A stretch of 11,612 nt of DNA, from NCBI GenBank assembly GCA_903911165.1, contig CAIWCQ010000185.1:1-11612 (forward strand), written 5' to 3'. Both the position numbers and the translations under genes were made by a program. How positions within the stretch are numbered: position 1 is the first letter of the stretch; each line of letters opens with the position of its first letter. Origin of the DNA: an uncultured Actinomycetes bacterium (lineage in GTDB: Bacteria > Actinomycetota > Actinomycetes > Mycobacteriales > Mycobacteriaceae). Below the pieces are notes generated by a model. The model searched no databases and was not told the DNA's origin. It saw only the letters and a program-made list of their open reading frames with translations. Of the stretch, positions 1 through 8,688 are shown one piece after another.

Positions 1-2328
<2,328 letters not shown>

Positions 2329-4836
2329 TCAGTCGGTCGCGAACGCCGCCTCGGCATCGCGTTCGAGGTCGACGTAGGCCTTCTCGCTGACGTCGAACGC
2401 GACAACCTTGATGGTCCCGCCGGTGAAGGTGCCCGGGTTCTTGTACTTCTGAGACACGTTGTCCCCGCTGTCGTAGCCCACGCACAGGCCGTCGCCGGCG
2501 AGGGTGAACTTTCCGATCTGGGCACGCATCGGCCCGCTGGTTACCGGCTTGCCGTTGACAAAAAGCGTTGTGGTGCCGAGGGATTCGCCATACTCACCGG
2601 CCTTCTCCCGCTTGAACGACACACCCAGTGTCTGCTTGCCGGGCGCCAACGGCGGTGAGACGAATTCCTGTTCCGGCTTAATGCCCAGGAAGTTGTAGAC
2701 GTAGTGCAACCGGCCGCCGGAGATGAACATCGTGTGCCCACCGAATCGGGAGCCGTGGGCGAAGATCACGCCCTCCGCATTGGGTGTCAGGTCGACGTTC
2801 GCGGCGATGTTGTAGGACTTGCCCCGAATGCTGACCGCCACGCCTTCAGGCACCGGCGCGGTATCGGGGTAGTAGAGGTAGCGGTCCCGCGGCGGTTCGG
2901 CTTGCGGCCGCGGGGTGCCGGCCTGTTCGACGGCCGAGCGGTCGTCGAGAGGCAGGACAAAGTTGTTCTTGGCCTCCTCGAACCAGGCGTCGATGAGTTC
3001 TTTGACCTTGTCGGGGTACTGCTCAGCCACATTGGTGGACTCCGAGCGATCCTCGGCGACGTGATACAACTCCCAGCGGTCTTTATCGAAATTGCCCTGG
3101 TTGCTGATCGGCGCGTGCAGTGCGGCGGCCTTCCAGCCGTCCTGCCAGATGCCGCGCGTACCCAACATGGCGAAGTACTGCCGCTTGCGGGTGGTGGGGG
3201 TCTCCGGTTCATCGAAGCTGTAACGCATCGACACCCCGTTGAGCGGGTACTGCTTGATGCCCTTGTACTCCTTGGGCATCTCTAGACCGGCCACATCGAG
3301 AACCGTGGCCGCAACATCGGTCGCGTGGTGGTACTGGTCGCGCACCTGACCCTTGGACTTCATCCCCTTCGGCCAGGAGATGATCATCGGATCGCAGGTG
3401 CCGCCGGCGAACTGCGCGTAGCGCTTGAACATCTGGAACGGAGTGGAGAAAGCCGTCGCCCATCCGGTGGGGTAATGCTCGTAGGTGTCCGGGCTGCCCA
3501 GGGTGTCGATGTACTTCATGTTTTCCGACAACTCGTCGGGATAGCCGTTGAAGAACTTGTTCTCGTTGACCGAACCGTTCGGCGAACCCTCGCCGGAGGC
3601 GCCGTTGTCGGCGCAGTAGAACACGACGGTGTTCTCGAGTTGACCGGTCTCGGTGAGGTAGTCGATGATTCGACCGACCTGAGCGTCGGTGTACTCGGAG
3701 AATCCGGCGAAGACCTCCGCCATTCGAGAGAAGAGCTTCTTCTCATCGGCATTGAGCGTATTCCACGGCCGCACTGCATCATTGGGTGCCGTCGCCGCAA
3801 CATCGGCTGGCAGCGGGTTGATCGGCGTCATCTTGGTGCCCTCAGGCAGCACACCCTTGGCGATCATCCGCGGCAGCACCCAGTCCCGGTAGGCCTCGTA
3901 GCCGTCGTCGAACTTGCCCTTGTATTTGTCGATGTACTCCTGCGGGGCCTGATGCGGGGCATGGTTGGCGCCCGGGCAGAACCACATGTACCACGGCTTG
4001 GACGGATTGGACGACCTCTGGTCCCGCAACATCCGGATCGCATTGTCGGTGAGGTCTTTGGAGAGGTGATAACCCTCTTCGGGGCTGTAGGGCTGCTCGA
4101 TGAAGCGGTTGTCCTCGACCAGGTCGGGGTACCACTGGTTGGTCTCCCCGCCCAGGAATCCGTAGAACCGATCGAAGCCCTTCTGCAACGGCCACTCGGA
4201 TTTGCTGCCGCCGCTGGAGACGTCTTCTTCGGGAACGTTGTGGTTCTTGCCGATCCAGAAGGTGCCGTAGCCGTTGTCCTGCAACACCTGCGCGATGGTG
4301 GCGCACTGCGCGGGCAGCCGGGCGGCCATGCCGGGAAAACCGTTGGAACCCTCGGTGATCGATCCGGACCGGTTCACATGCTGGCTGCGCCCGGTGAGGA
4401 AACAGGACCGGGTAGGTGAGCACAGCGCCGTGGTGTGCCACTGGGAATACATCAGTCCGTTGTCGGCCAGCTTTTGCAGGGTTGGCATATTGACGCGTCC
4501 GCCGTAGGGCGACCAGGTGGCCAGGCCGGTGTCGTCGTAGAGCACGACCAAGATGTTGGGTGCGCCCTCGGGCGCCTTCTTCAACTCGAACGGCTTCCAG
4601 TCCGGGGTCGAATCACGCACATCCAGTTCGACTTTGCCGTCGAAGCCCTCGTTGATGCCGGTGCCATAGCCGGGCGGGCCGTCGGCGGATCCGCCGCCAT
4701 CTTTGGAGCACCCGGCGGCGAACACCGACGCCGCGGCCGCGCCCGCGCCGGCCGCGGCCATGCCGCCGAGGAGTTTGCGCCGTGAGAGCCTCGGACCTTC
4801 GGTGGCGGGATTGGGCTCGGGGGTTTCCTGGTCCAC
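2329..4836 (-). CDS. Long arylsulfatase-type sulfatase, Tat-exported lipoprotein
   Basis: The product has 835 residues, in the size range of the long mycobacterial sulfatases AtsA and AtsD. The N-terminus carries a twin-arginine signal (RLSRRKLLGG, Arg19-Arg20), an Ala/Gly-rich hydrophobic stretch and lipobox AAGC with Cys43, so a Tat-exported lipoprotein is predicted. The sulfatase signature is CSPTR at 139-143, followed by SCFLTGR; Cys139 would become formylglycine. Metal and active-site candidates are Asp101-Asp102, Arg143, Lys197 and His199 (GKNHN), His292, Asp410-Asn411 (ADNG) and Lys471. After the catalytic domain (about 90-630) comes a roughly 175-residue C-terminal region (about 655-830) that looks beta-rich. 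The family hydrolyses sulfate esters; the substrate is unknown. The GTG start is supported by AGAGGA 5 bases upstream and by the complete signal peptide. No formylglycine-generating enzyme is encoded here, so activation depends on one elsewhere. Confidence 0.94.
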   Translation of the reverse strand: MDQETPEPNPATEGPRLSRRKLLGGMAAAGAGAAAASVFAAGCSKDGGGSADGPPGYGTGINEGFDGKVELDVRDSTPDWKPFELKKAPEGAPNILVVLYDDTGLATWSPYGGRVNMPTLQKLADNGLMYSQWHTTALCSPTRSCFLTGRSQHVNRSGSITEGSNGFPGMAARLPAQCATIAQVLQDNGYGTFWIGKNHNVPEEDVSSGGSKSEWPLQKGFDRFYGFLGGETNQWYPDLVEDNRFIEQPYSPEEGYHLSKDLTDNAIRMLRDQRSSNPSKPWYMWFCPGANHAPHQAPQEYIDKYKGKFDDGYEAYRDWVLPRMIAKGVLPEGTKMTPINPLPADVAATAPNDAVRPWNTLNADEKKLFSRMAEVFAGFSEYTDAQVGRIIDYLTETGQLENTVVFYCADNGASGEGSPNGSVNENKFFNGYPDELSENMKYIDTLGSPDTYEHYPTGWATAFSTPFQMFKRYAQFAGGTCDPMIISWPKGMKSKGQVRDQYHHATDVAATVLDVAGLEMPKEYKGIKQYPLNGVSMRYSFDEPETPTTRKRQYFAMLGTRGIWQDGWKAAALHAPISNQGNFDKDRWELYHVAEDRSESTNVAEQYPDKVKELIDAWFEEAKNNFVLPLDDRSAVEQAGTPRPQAEPPRDRYLYYPDTAPVPEGVAVSIRGKSYNIAANVDLTPNAEGVIFAHGSRFGGHTMFISGGRLHYVYNFLGIKPEQEFVSPPLAPGKQTLGVSFKREKAGEYGESLGTTTLFVNGKPVTSGPMRAQIGKFTLAGDGLCVGYDSGDNVSQKYKNPGTFTGGTIKVVAFDVSEKAYVDLERDAEAAFATD

Positions 4837-4975
4837 GGTGGTCCTCTCGGCGCGCTTTTGTCGCGGGTAACTCGCGATATGGGTTATTCAACCAGTTCCG
4901 GGGGGCTTCCGTTCGGGGATTGGGAGTAGCTGCTATCCGCCCCGTCGGTGCCGCCGGTGTGACCCACCTGACTTT
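4837..4975 (-). promoter_or_regulatory. Intergenic region between the two sulfatase genes, with small inverted repeats
   Basis: The 139 bases upstream of the long sulfatase gene hold its Shine-Dalgarno sequence (AGAGGA on the minus strand, 4842-4847). They also hold two short inverted repeats: TCGCG/CGCGA with a 7-base loop at 4861-4877, and GGTT/AACC with a 4-base loop at 4882-4893. The gap is wide enough for a separate promoter, but I see no clear -35/-10 pair. The shorter sulfatase gene ends in TAA followed by an A-run on its own strand, with no stem-loop and T-run, so readthrough into the long sulfatase gene is plausible. Any regulatory role for the repeats is a guess. Confidence 0.25.
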
Positions 4976-6421
4976 TTAGGGTCGGTAGGGATCCGGGGTG
5001 CCCATCGGTATCAGCGGATGCTCTTTGACGCTCTTCTCGAAGTCGTTCACGACCTTGAGAACCGGTCCGATGACCCACGAGTCGGGTGTCGGTTTCTCCT
5101 CCCGCGGATCGGTGAAGAGGTTGTGGATCATCGGCACCGGGAATTTGACCGGCGGGTCGAACATGGTGTCCTGCCGGTAAAAGTGCACCTTCCAGTTGCG
5201 CCATTTGACGGCCTGGAGTCGATCGGCACACCACACCGGGAAGCTCTCGCGCGCCGATTTGTCGCTCTTGCCCAGGAAGAAGTCCGATTGATCGAGGCTG
5301 TCGAACGGCCTGTCGGTGGGCACTGTCGCGCCGCCGAATCGGGCCAGTGTCGCGAACATGTCGACGCCGTGGATGATCTCGTTGCTTTCCCGCCCCGCCG
5401 GAATCTTGCCGGGCCAGCGAACCATGAACGGCACCCGGATACCGCCTTCGAGTGCGGTGAAGTACTGGCCCCGCCACGGCCCGGCCCACCCGTCCCAGGG
5501 TCGAATGAACTCGGGGCCGTTATCACTGGTGAAGATGACGATCGTGTTGTCCCGGATGCCATCCCGGTCGACCGCATCGAGGATTTTCCCGACGTTGGAG
5601 TCCATCTCCGCGAGCACGTCCGCCCAGTCGCCGTTGCCGGTCCGGCCTTTGAATGCGGGGTTGGGTTCGGTGGGCAGGTGCGGTTGGGTGAGTGCTACAT
5701 AGGCGAGAAAGGGTTGGTCGGACTTACTCTCCTTGTCGATGTAAGACACCGCGCGGCGGGTGATCTCGGCGTCGATGAGGCGCCGTTGCTCCACGTCGTA
5801 GATGCCGAGCGGGCGGCTCTTCTCGCCTTTGCGGCCTTCCATCATCTGCTCGGCCGGCATGATGTCGGGGGACCATCCCGGCGATGACGGCCACAGCGCC
5901 TCGTCGGTCGTGCGCGGAATGCCGAACCATTCGTCGAAGCCCTGGTCGTTAGGCAGGCGTCCGTCGTTGCTGCCGAGGTGCCACTTGCCGAAGTAGCCGG
6001 TGGCGTACCCCGCGTCGGACAGGGCCTCGCCGATGGTCACTTCCCATTGCGTGAGGCCGTCGGCGACGCCGCCGAACGGAACGGAGTGGGTGCCGGATCG
6101 AATAGCCCAGCGACCGGTCATCAGGCTGGATCGACTTGGCGTGCACTGGGTCTCCATGTTGGCGTTGAGGAAACGCGTGCCGTCGGTGGCGAGTGAGTCG
6201 ATGCGGGGTGTCGGGGCGCCGCGGGTGATGCCGCCGCCGTAAGCGCCGACCTCGCCGTATCCGAGGTTGTCGGCCAGGATAAACACGATATTGGGTTTGG
6301 CGGCCTCGCCGAGCGGCCCGGTTTCGCTCAACGGCCGGGTGGGCTTCGACGCGCACCCCGGCGCGATGGCGGCCCCCAGACCTGCGACAGCAATACTGCC
6401 GAGGATCCTGCGCCGAGACAT
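4976..6421 (-). CDS. Arylsulfatase-type sulfatase, Tat-exported lipoprotein
   Basis: I place the start at the ATG at 6421, giving 481 residues. The frame stays open upstream into the amine oxidase gene, but only this start puts a complete Tat signal at the N-terminus (MSRRRILGS, hydrophobic stretch, then APGC with Cys23 as probable lipid site; Pro at -2 is atypical). The sulfatase signature is CTPSR (93-97) followed by SSLMTGR, with Cys93 the formylglycine site. Other markers are Asp51-Asn52, the GKWHLG motif with Lys146 and His148, His248, and Asp300-Asn301 (TSDNG). The tail IPMGTPDPYRP fits a known bacterial arylsulfatase group, as I recall it. It should release sulfate from sulfate esters at the cell surface; the substrate is unknown. 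It follows the amine oxidase gene by 47 bases and has a weak GGGGG ribosome site. It is shorter than and divergent from the neighbouring sulfatase, so not a recent duplicate. Confidence 0.93.
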   Translation of the reverse strand: MSRRRILGSIAVAGLGAAIAPGCASKPTRPLSETGPLGEAAKPNIVFILADNLGYGEVGAYGGGITRGAPTPRIDSLATDGTRFLNANMETQCTPSRSSLMTGRWAIRSGTHSVPFGGVADGLTQWEVTIGEALSDAGYATGYFGKWHLGSNDGRLPNDQGFDEWFGIPRTTDEALWPSSPGWSPDIMPAEQMMEGRKGEKSRPLGIYDVEQRRLIDAEITRRAVSYIDKESKSDQPFLAYVALTQPHLPTEPNPAFKGRTGNGDWADVLAEMDSNVGKILDAVDRDGIRDNTIVIFTSDNGPEFIRPWDGWAGPWRGQYFTALEGGIRVPFMVRWPGKIPAGRESNEIIHGVDMFATLARFGGATVPTDRPFDSLDQSDFFLGKSDKSARESFPVWCADRLQAVKWRNWKVHFYRQDTMFDPPVKFPVPMIHNLFTDPREEKPTPDSWVIGPVLKVVNDFEKSVKEHPLIPMGTPDPYRP

Positions 6422-6468
6422 CTTGCCCCCGGTGGAGCCACCCTCGGCAACGTCATCTGAACCGGGTG

Positions 6469-7815
6469 TCAAAGCGCGGCGGCGATCTCGTCGGCGGCTC
6501 GTCGGCCTGATCGGATGGCGCCGTCCATGTAGCCGTTCCACACCGGCGAGGTTTCCGCTCCCGCCCAGTGGATGCGACCCACCGGTTCGGACAGCGCTTT
6601 GCCGTACTGGGTCCACGCCCCGGCCGTGAGGCGCCCGCCGTAACAGCCGCGGGTGAATTCCTCTTTGTTCCAGTCTTGTTCGAGGAAATCGAATGGTTCC
6701 CCCGCGCGGGGGCCGAAGTACTTCACCAGCGCGCCGAGCACAATCTCGCGGCGCTCCTGCGGGCTCAGAGCGCTCGCGGTGCGGGCGTGGGCGCCCTCCA
6801 GGAACCCCACCAGCACGCCGCAGGATGAATCGGGCGGGCTGTTGTCGAAGCACACGTTGAAGGCGTCATCGAGGCTCAGCACGTAACCGCTCAGGCCGTC
6901 CTCGCGCCAAAATGGTGTGTCGTAGCCGACTTCGAACTTGATCACGGCGCCGGCGGGCATCTGCTGGGTGAGCCCGTCGCGCAGGGCCGGCATCGGGGGC
7001 GAGTACCGGATCCGGCCGGCCAGCGTCGGGGGAATTGCGATCACCACCCGCTTCGCACGGACGCTGCCGCCCTCGTACTCCACGGTCACACCGTCGTCGT
7101 CGTGGCGGATCGTCCGGACCACGGCGCCCAGGCGCACCCGGTCGCCGAGTGCGGCGGCCATCCGTTCGCTGATCTGGTGGGTGCCCCCGACCACCCGGGA
7201 ATCCTGGGCGCCGCCTTTGGCGGAGACCAGGCAGGCCATGCTGGTGCCCGATTTGACGTAGAACAAAAAGTGCAGCAGCGACAGTTCTGGTGATTCCGCC
7301 GAGAACACCCCCGGCACGACCAGGCGGAAGAGTCGCCGGGCGAGGGGATCCGCGGTGTTCGCGACGATCCAGGAGTCCAGTGTCTGGCTGTCCAGAACCG
7401 CGGCGTCCGCGGTCTCCCACGGCGCCTCCAGGTTCACGGTGGTGGCCAAGGACTCCAACAGTTCCAGAAGTCGGCCCACCTCCATCGCCGACTCCAACGG
7501 CAAGCCGAAGGTCTCGTCGGAGTAGCGGACAAGGTTGCCGTCGAAGACCGTCAGGCTCTCCCCTTTGACGTGTTGCGGGAACGTTTTCAGGCCCAGCTCG
7601 TCGATCAACTCGAGCACCGCATCCTGGGTCGGGCCGACCCATTGCCCGCCCAACTCCACCGGCACGCCGTTGCTCAGGACGCCCCCGAAGGTGCGCCCCG
7701 CTACCCGGTCGCGGGCCTCCAGGACGATCACCGACCTGCCGTCGGCGACCAGCGCGCGGGCCGCACTCAGCCCGGCAAGCCCGGCTCCCACCACCACGAC
7801 GTCGACGTCGGTCAT
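6469..7815 (-). CDS. Flavin-containing monoamine oxidase, AofH-like
   Basis: The product has 448 residues, which is also the length I recall for M. tuberculosis AofH (Rv3170). It opens with the FAD dinucleotide fold VVVGAGLAGLSAARAL (GxGxxG at 10-15) and an acidic strand end (LEARDR). GGQWVGPTQ (56-64), Lys293 (GAVIKF), WAGAET (417-422) and GYMDGAIRSGRRAA (428-441) are monoamine-oxidase landmarks. Cys391-Tyr392 in RGCYGG lines up with the Cys that carries covalent FAD in human MAO, and Tyr392 and Tyr429 would form the aromatic cage. The expected reaction is amine to aldehyde plus ammonia and hydrogen peroxide, in the cytoplasm, since no signal peptide is seen. The ATG start is supported by GGGAG 5 bases upstream. 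It follows the TetR gene after 93 bases that contain a perfect inverted repeat, so repression by that TetR is likely. The amine substrate is unknown. Confidence 0.93.
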   Translation of the reverse strand: MTDVDVVVVGAGLAGLSAARALVADGRSVIVLEARDRVAGRTFGGVLSNGVPVELGGQWVGPTQDAVLELIDELGLKTFPQHVKGESLTVFDGNLVRYSDETFGLPLESAMEVGRLLELLESLATTVNLEAPWETADAAVLDSQTLDSWIVANTADPLARRLFRLVVPGVFSAESPELSLLHFLFYVKSGTSMACLVSAKGGAQDSRVVGGTHQISERMAAALGDRVRLGAVVRTIRHDDDGVTVEYEGGSVRAKRVVIAIPPTLAGRIRYSPPMPALRDGLTQQMPAGAVIKFEVGYDTPFWREDGLSGYVLSLDDAFNVCFDNSPPDSSCGVLVGFLEGAHARTASALSPQERREIVLGALVKYFGPRAGEPFDFLEQDWNKEEFTRGCYGGRLTAGAWTQYGKALSEPVGRIHWAGAETSPVWNGYMDGAIRSGRRAADEIAAAL

Positions 7816-7832
7816 GTCCGCTCCCGGTCAAG

Positions 7833-7848
7833 TCAGTCAACTGACTGA
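7833..7848. promoter_or_regulatory. Candidate TetR operator: 16-base inverted repeat upstream of the amine oxidase gene
   Basis: TCAGTCA, a 2-base centre (AC) and TGACTGA form a perfect 7-bp inverted repeat, the size and layout of many TetR-family operators. It sits 17 bases before the amine oxidase ATG and directly behind its own regulator gene. A TANNNT -10 candidate (TATGGT on the minus strand, 7856-7861) lies 7 bases upstream of the repeat, so a bound repressor would cover the transcription start. That the neighbouring TetR protein binds here is inference from position. Confidence 0.6.
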
Positions 7849-7855
7849 ACTCCTG

Positions 7856-7861
7856 ACCATA
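7856..7861 (-). promoter_or_regulatory. Possible -10 element for the amine oxidase gene
   Basis: TATGGT on the minus strand matches the mycobacterial TANNNT pattern and would start transcription within or next to the inverted repeat, about 25-35 bases before the ATG. No good -35 box is seen. Hexamers of this kind occur by chance, so the support comes mainly from the position next to the operator candidate. Confidence 0.3.
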
Positions 7862-7908
7862 CGGCCTCTGTGGTGGGCGGGCATGAGGTTCATCGAAAAC
7901 ATCGCCGA

Positions 7909-8532
7909 TCAGTCCCGCGGGCGGCCGTGGCCTTCCCGGACTCCGGTGAGTCCGACGATCATCTCGACCATGGCGTCGAGGTCCCCCCGCGACCGGGACG
8001 CGTCAGGGTCGCAGATTCGCTGCAGGATCAACCCGTCCATGACGGCGACCATCATCCGGCCCAGCCGGGCACAAGGCACCGCGGACGTCTCGCCGGCGTT
8101 GTCGGCGGCCTCCTGCAACCATTCGGCCACGACAGTGCAGTACCGCTCGTACTGCCAGCGGGCTAGGTCCTCCTGACCGGCGGTCCGCAGGGCGTAGGTG
8201 GTCAACTCGTACTGCATGAGTTGCAGATCGCGCTCCTCGGCCACCAGCCCAGACCAGAAAGCGCGCACGCCATGGCGGATCGCGCCCTCGAGTCCACTCC
8301 CCAGTTCTACGTCCTCCTTGAGCAGGGCCGCGAGTTCCTCGACCACATCCTCGATCACCGCCCGCAGCAATAGCTCCTTGGACGGGAACACGTACTGCAA
8401 AGTGCCCAGGGGAATCCCGGCCTCCTCGGCGATCGCGCGCAGCGAGGTCCGCGCCACCCCGTCGCGCATCAACACGCTTCGAGCTGAGGCCACCAACTGA
8501 CGCCGCCTTACCGCGGCTTCGACGTACACCAT
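7909..8532 (-). CDS. TetR/AcrR-family transcriptional regulator
   Basis: The product has 207 residues, typical for the family. The N-terminal helix-turn-helix is clear: ARSVLMRDGVARTSLRAIAE (17-36) leads into EEAGIPLGTLQYVFPSKELL (36-55), the usual DNA-recognition region. The all-helical remainder would bind a ligand, and its sequence gives no clue to which. The ATG at 8532 is the only good start, because an in-frame stop lies shortly upstream. Its ribosome site is weak (AGG about 10 bases away, overlapping the stop of the small ORF before it), which suggests translational coupling to that ORF, 13 bases upstream. It most likely represses the amine oxidase gene and possibly the sulfatase genes behind it through the inverted repeat at 7833-7848. 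I recall that M. tuberculosis also has a TetR gene (Rv3167c) near aofH. Confidence 0.93.
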   Translation of the reverse strand: MVYVEAAVRRRQLVASARSVLMRDGVARTSLRAIAEEAGIPLGTLQYVFPSKELLLRAVIEDVVEELAALLKEDVELGSGLEGAIRHGVRAFWSGLVAEERDLQLMQYELTTYALRTAGQEDLARWQYERYCTVVAEWLQEAADNAGETSAVPCARLGRMMVAVMDGLILQRICDPDASRSRGDLDAMVEMIVGLTGVREGHGRPRD

Positions 8533-8545
8533 GGGTGCCGGGGAC

Positions 8546-8653
8546 CTAGCTCTCTTCGGTGAAGCTGCGCGTCACCGACGGGTTGACCGTGATGCTTTCG
8601 TCGCAACCGAGATCGGCCACCTGCAACAACGAAGCGTCGAGCCGTACGCTCAC
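8546..8653 (-). CDS. Possible small protein, 35 residues, no recognised family
   Basis: A GTG at 8653 opens a 35-codon frame that ends in TAG at 8546-8548. AAAGGA lies 6 bases before the GTG (8660-8665), a better ribosome site than that of the TetR gene behind it. A second in-frame GTG 15 bases upstream is less well placed. By eye, about 85 per cent of third codon positions are G or C, as in real genes here. The product begins MSVRLDASLLQVADLG, has one Cys (LGCDES) and ends SVTRSFTEES. It is acidic, with no signal peptide or membrane segment. It starts 35 bases after the HAD gene stop and ends 13 bases before the TetR start, so it fills a gap that would otherwise be 156 bases. It could be a true small protein, a leader peptide coupled to tetR, or a decayed gene remnant. 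I do not recognise it. Confidence 0.45.
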   Translation of the reverse strand: MSVRLDASLLQVADLGCDESITVNPSVTRSFTEES

Positions 8654-8688
8654 TGCGTTTCCTTTCACCTACGGACCGGGCCGGCTGG

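Noticed and set aside
3325..4419. 364-codon plus-strand frame across the long sulfatase gene
   Set aside because: It is antisense to a clear sulfatase reading frame, and the predicted protein is low-information and matches nothing; third-position GC bias opens such frames.
6431..6442. Inverted repeat GGTGG-AG-CCACC before the shorter sulfatase gene
   Set aside because: With a 2-base centre and 5-bp GC arms in GC-rich DNA this is expected by chance. It differs from the 7833-7848 repeat and has no T-run, so I call it neither operator nor terminator.
6422..6853. 144-residue N-terminal extension of the shorter sulfatase
   Set aside because: It would overlap the amine oxidase gene almost entirely, is Arg/Pro-rich junk in translation, and would bury the Tat signal that begins at the ATG at 6421.
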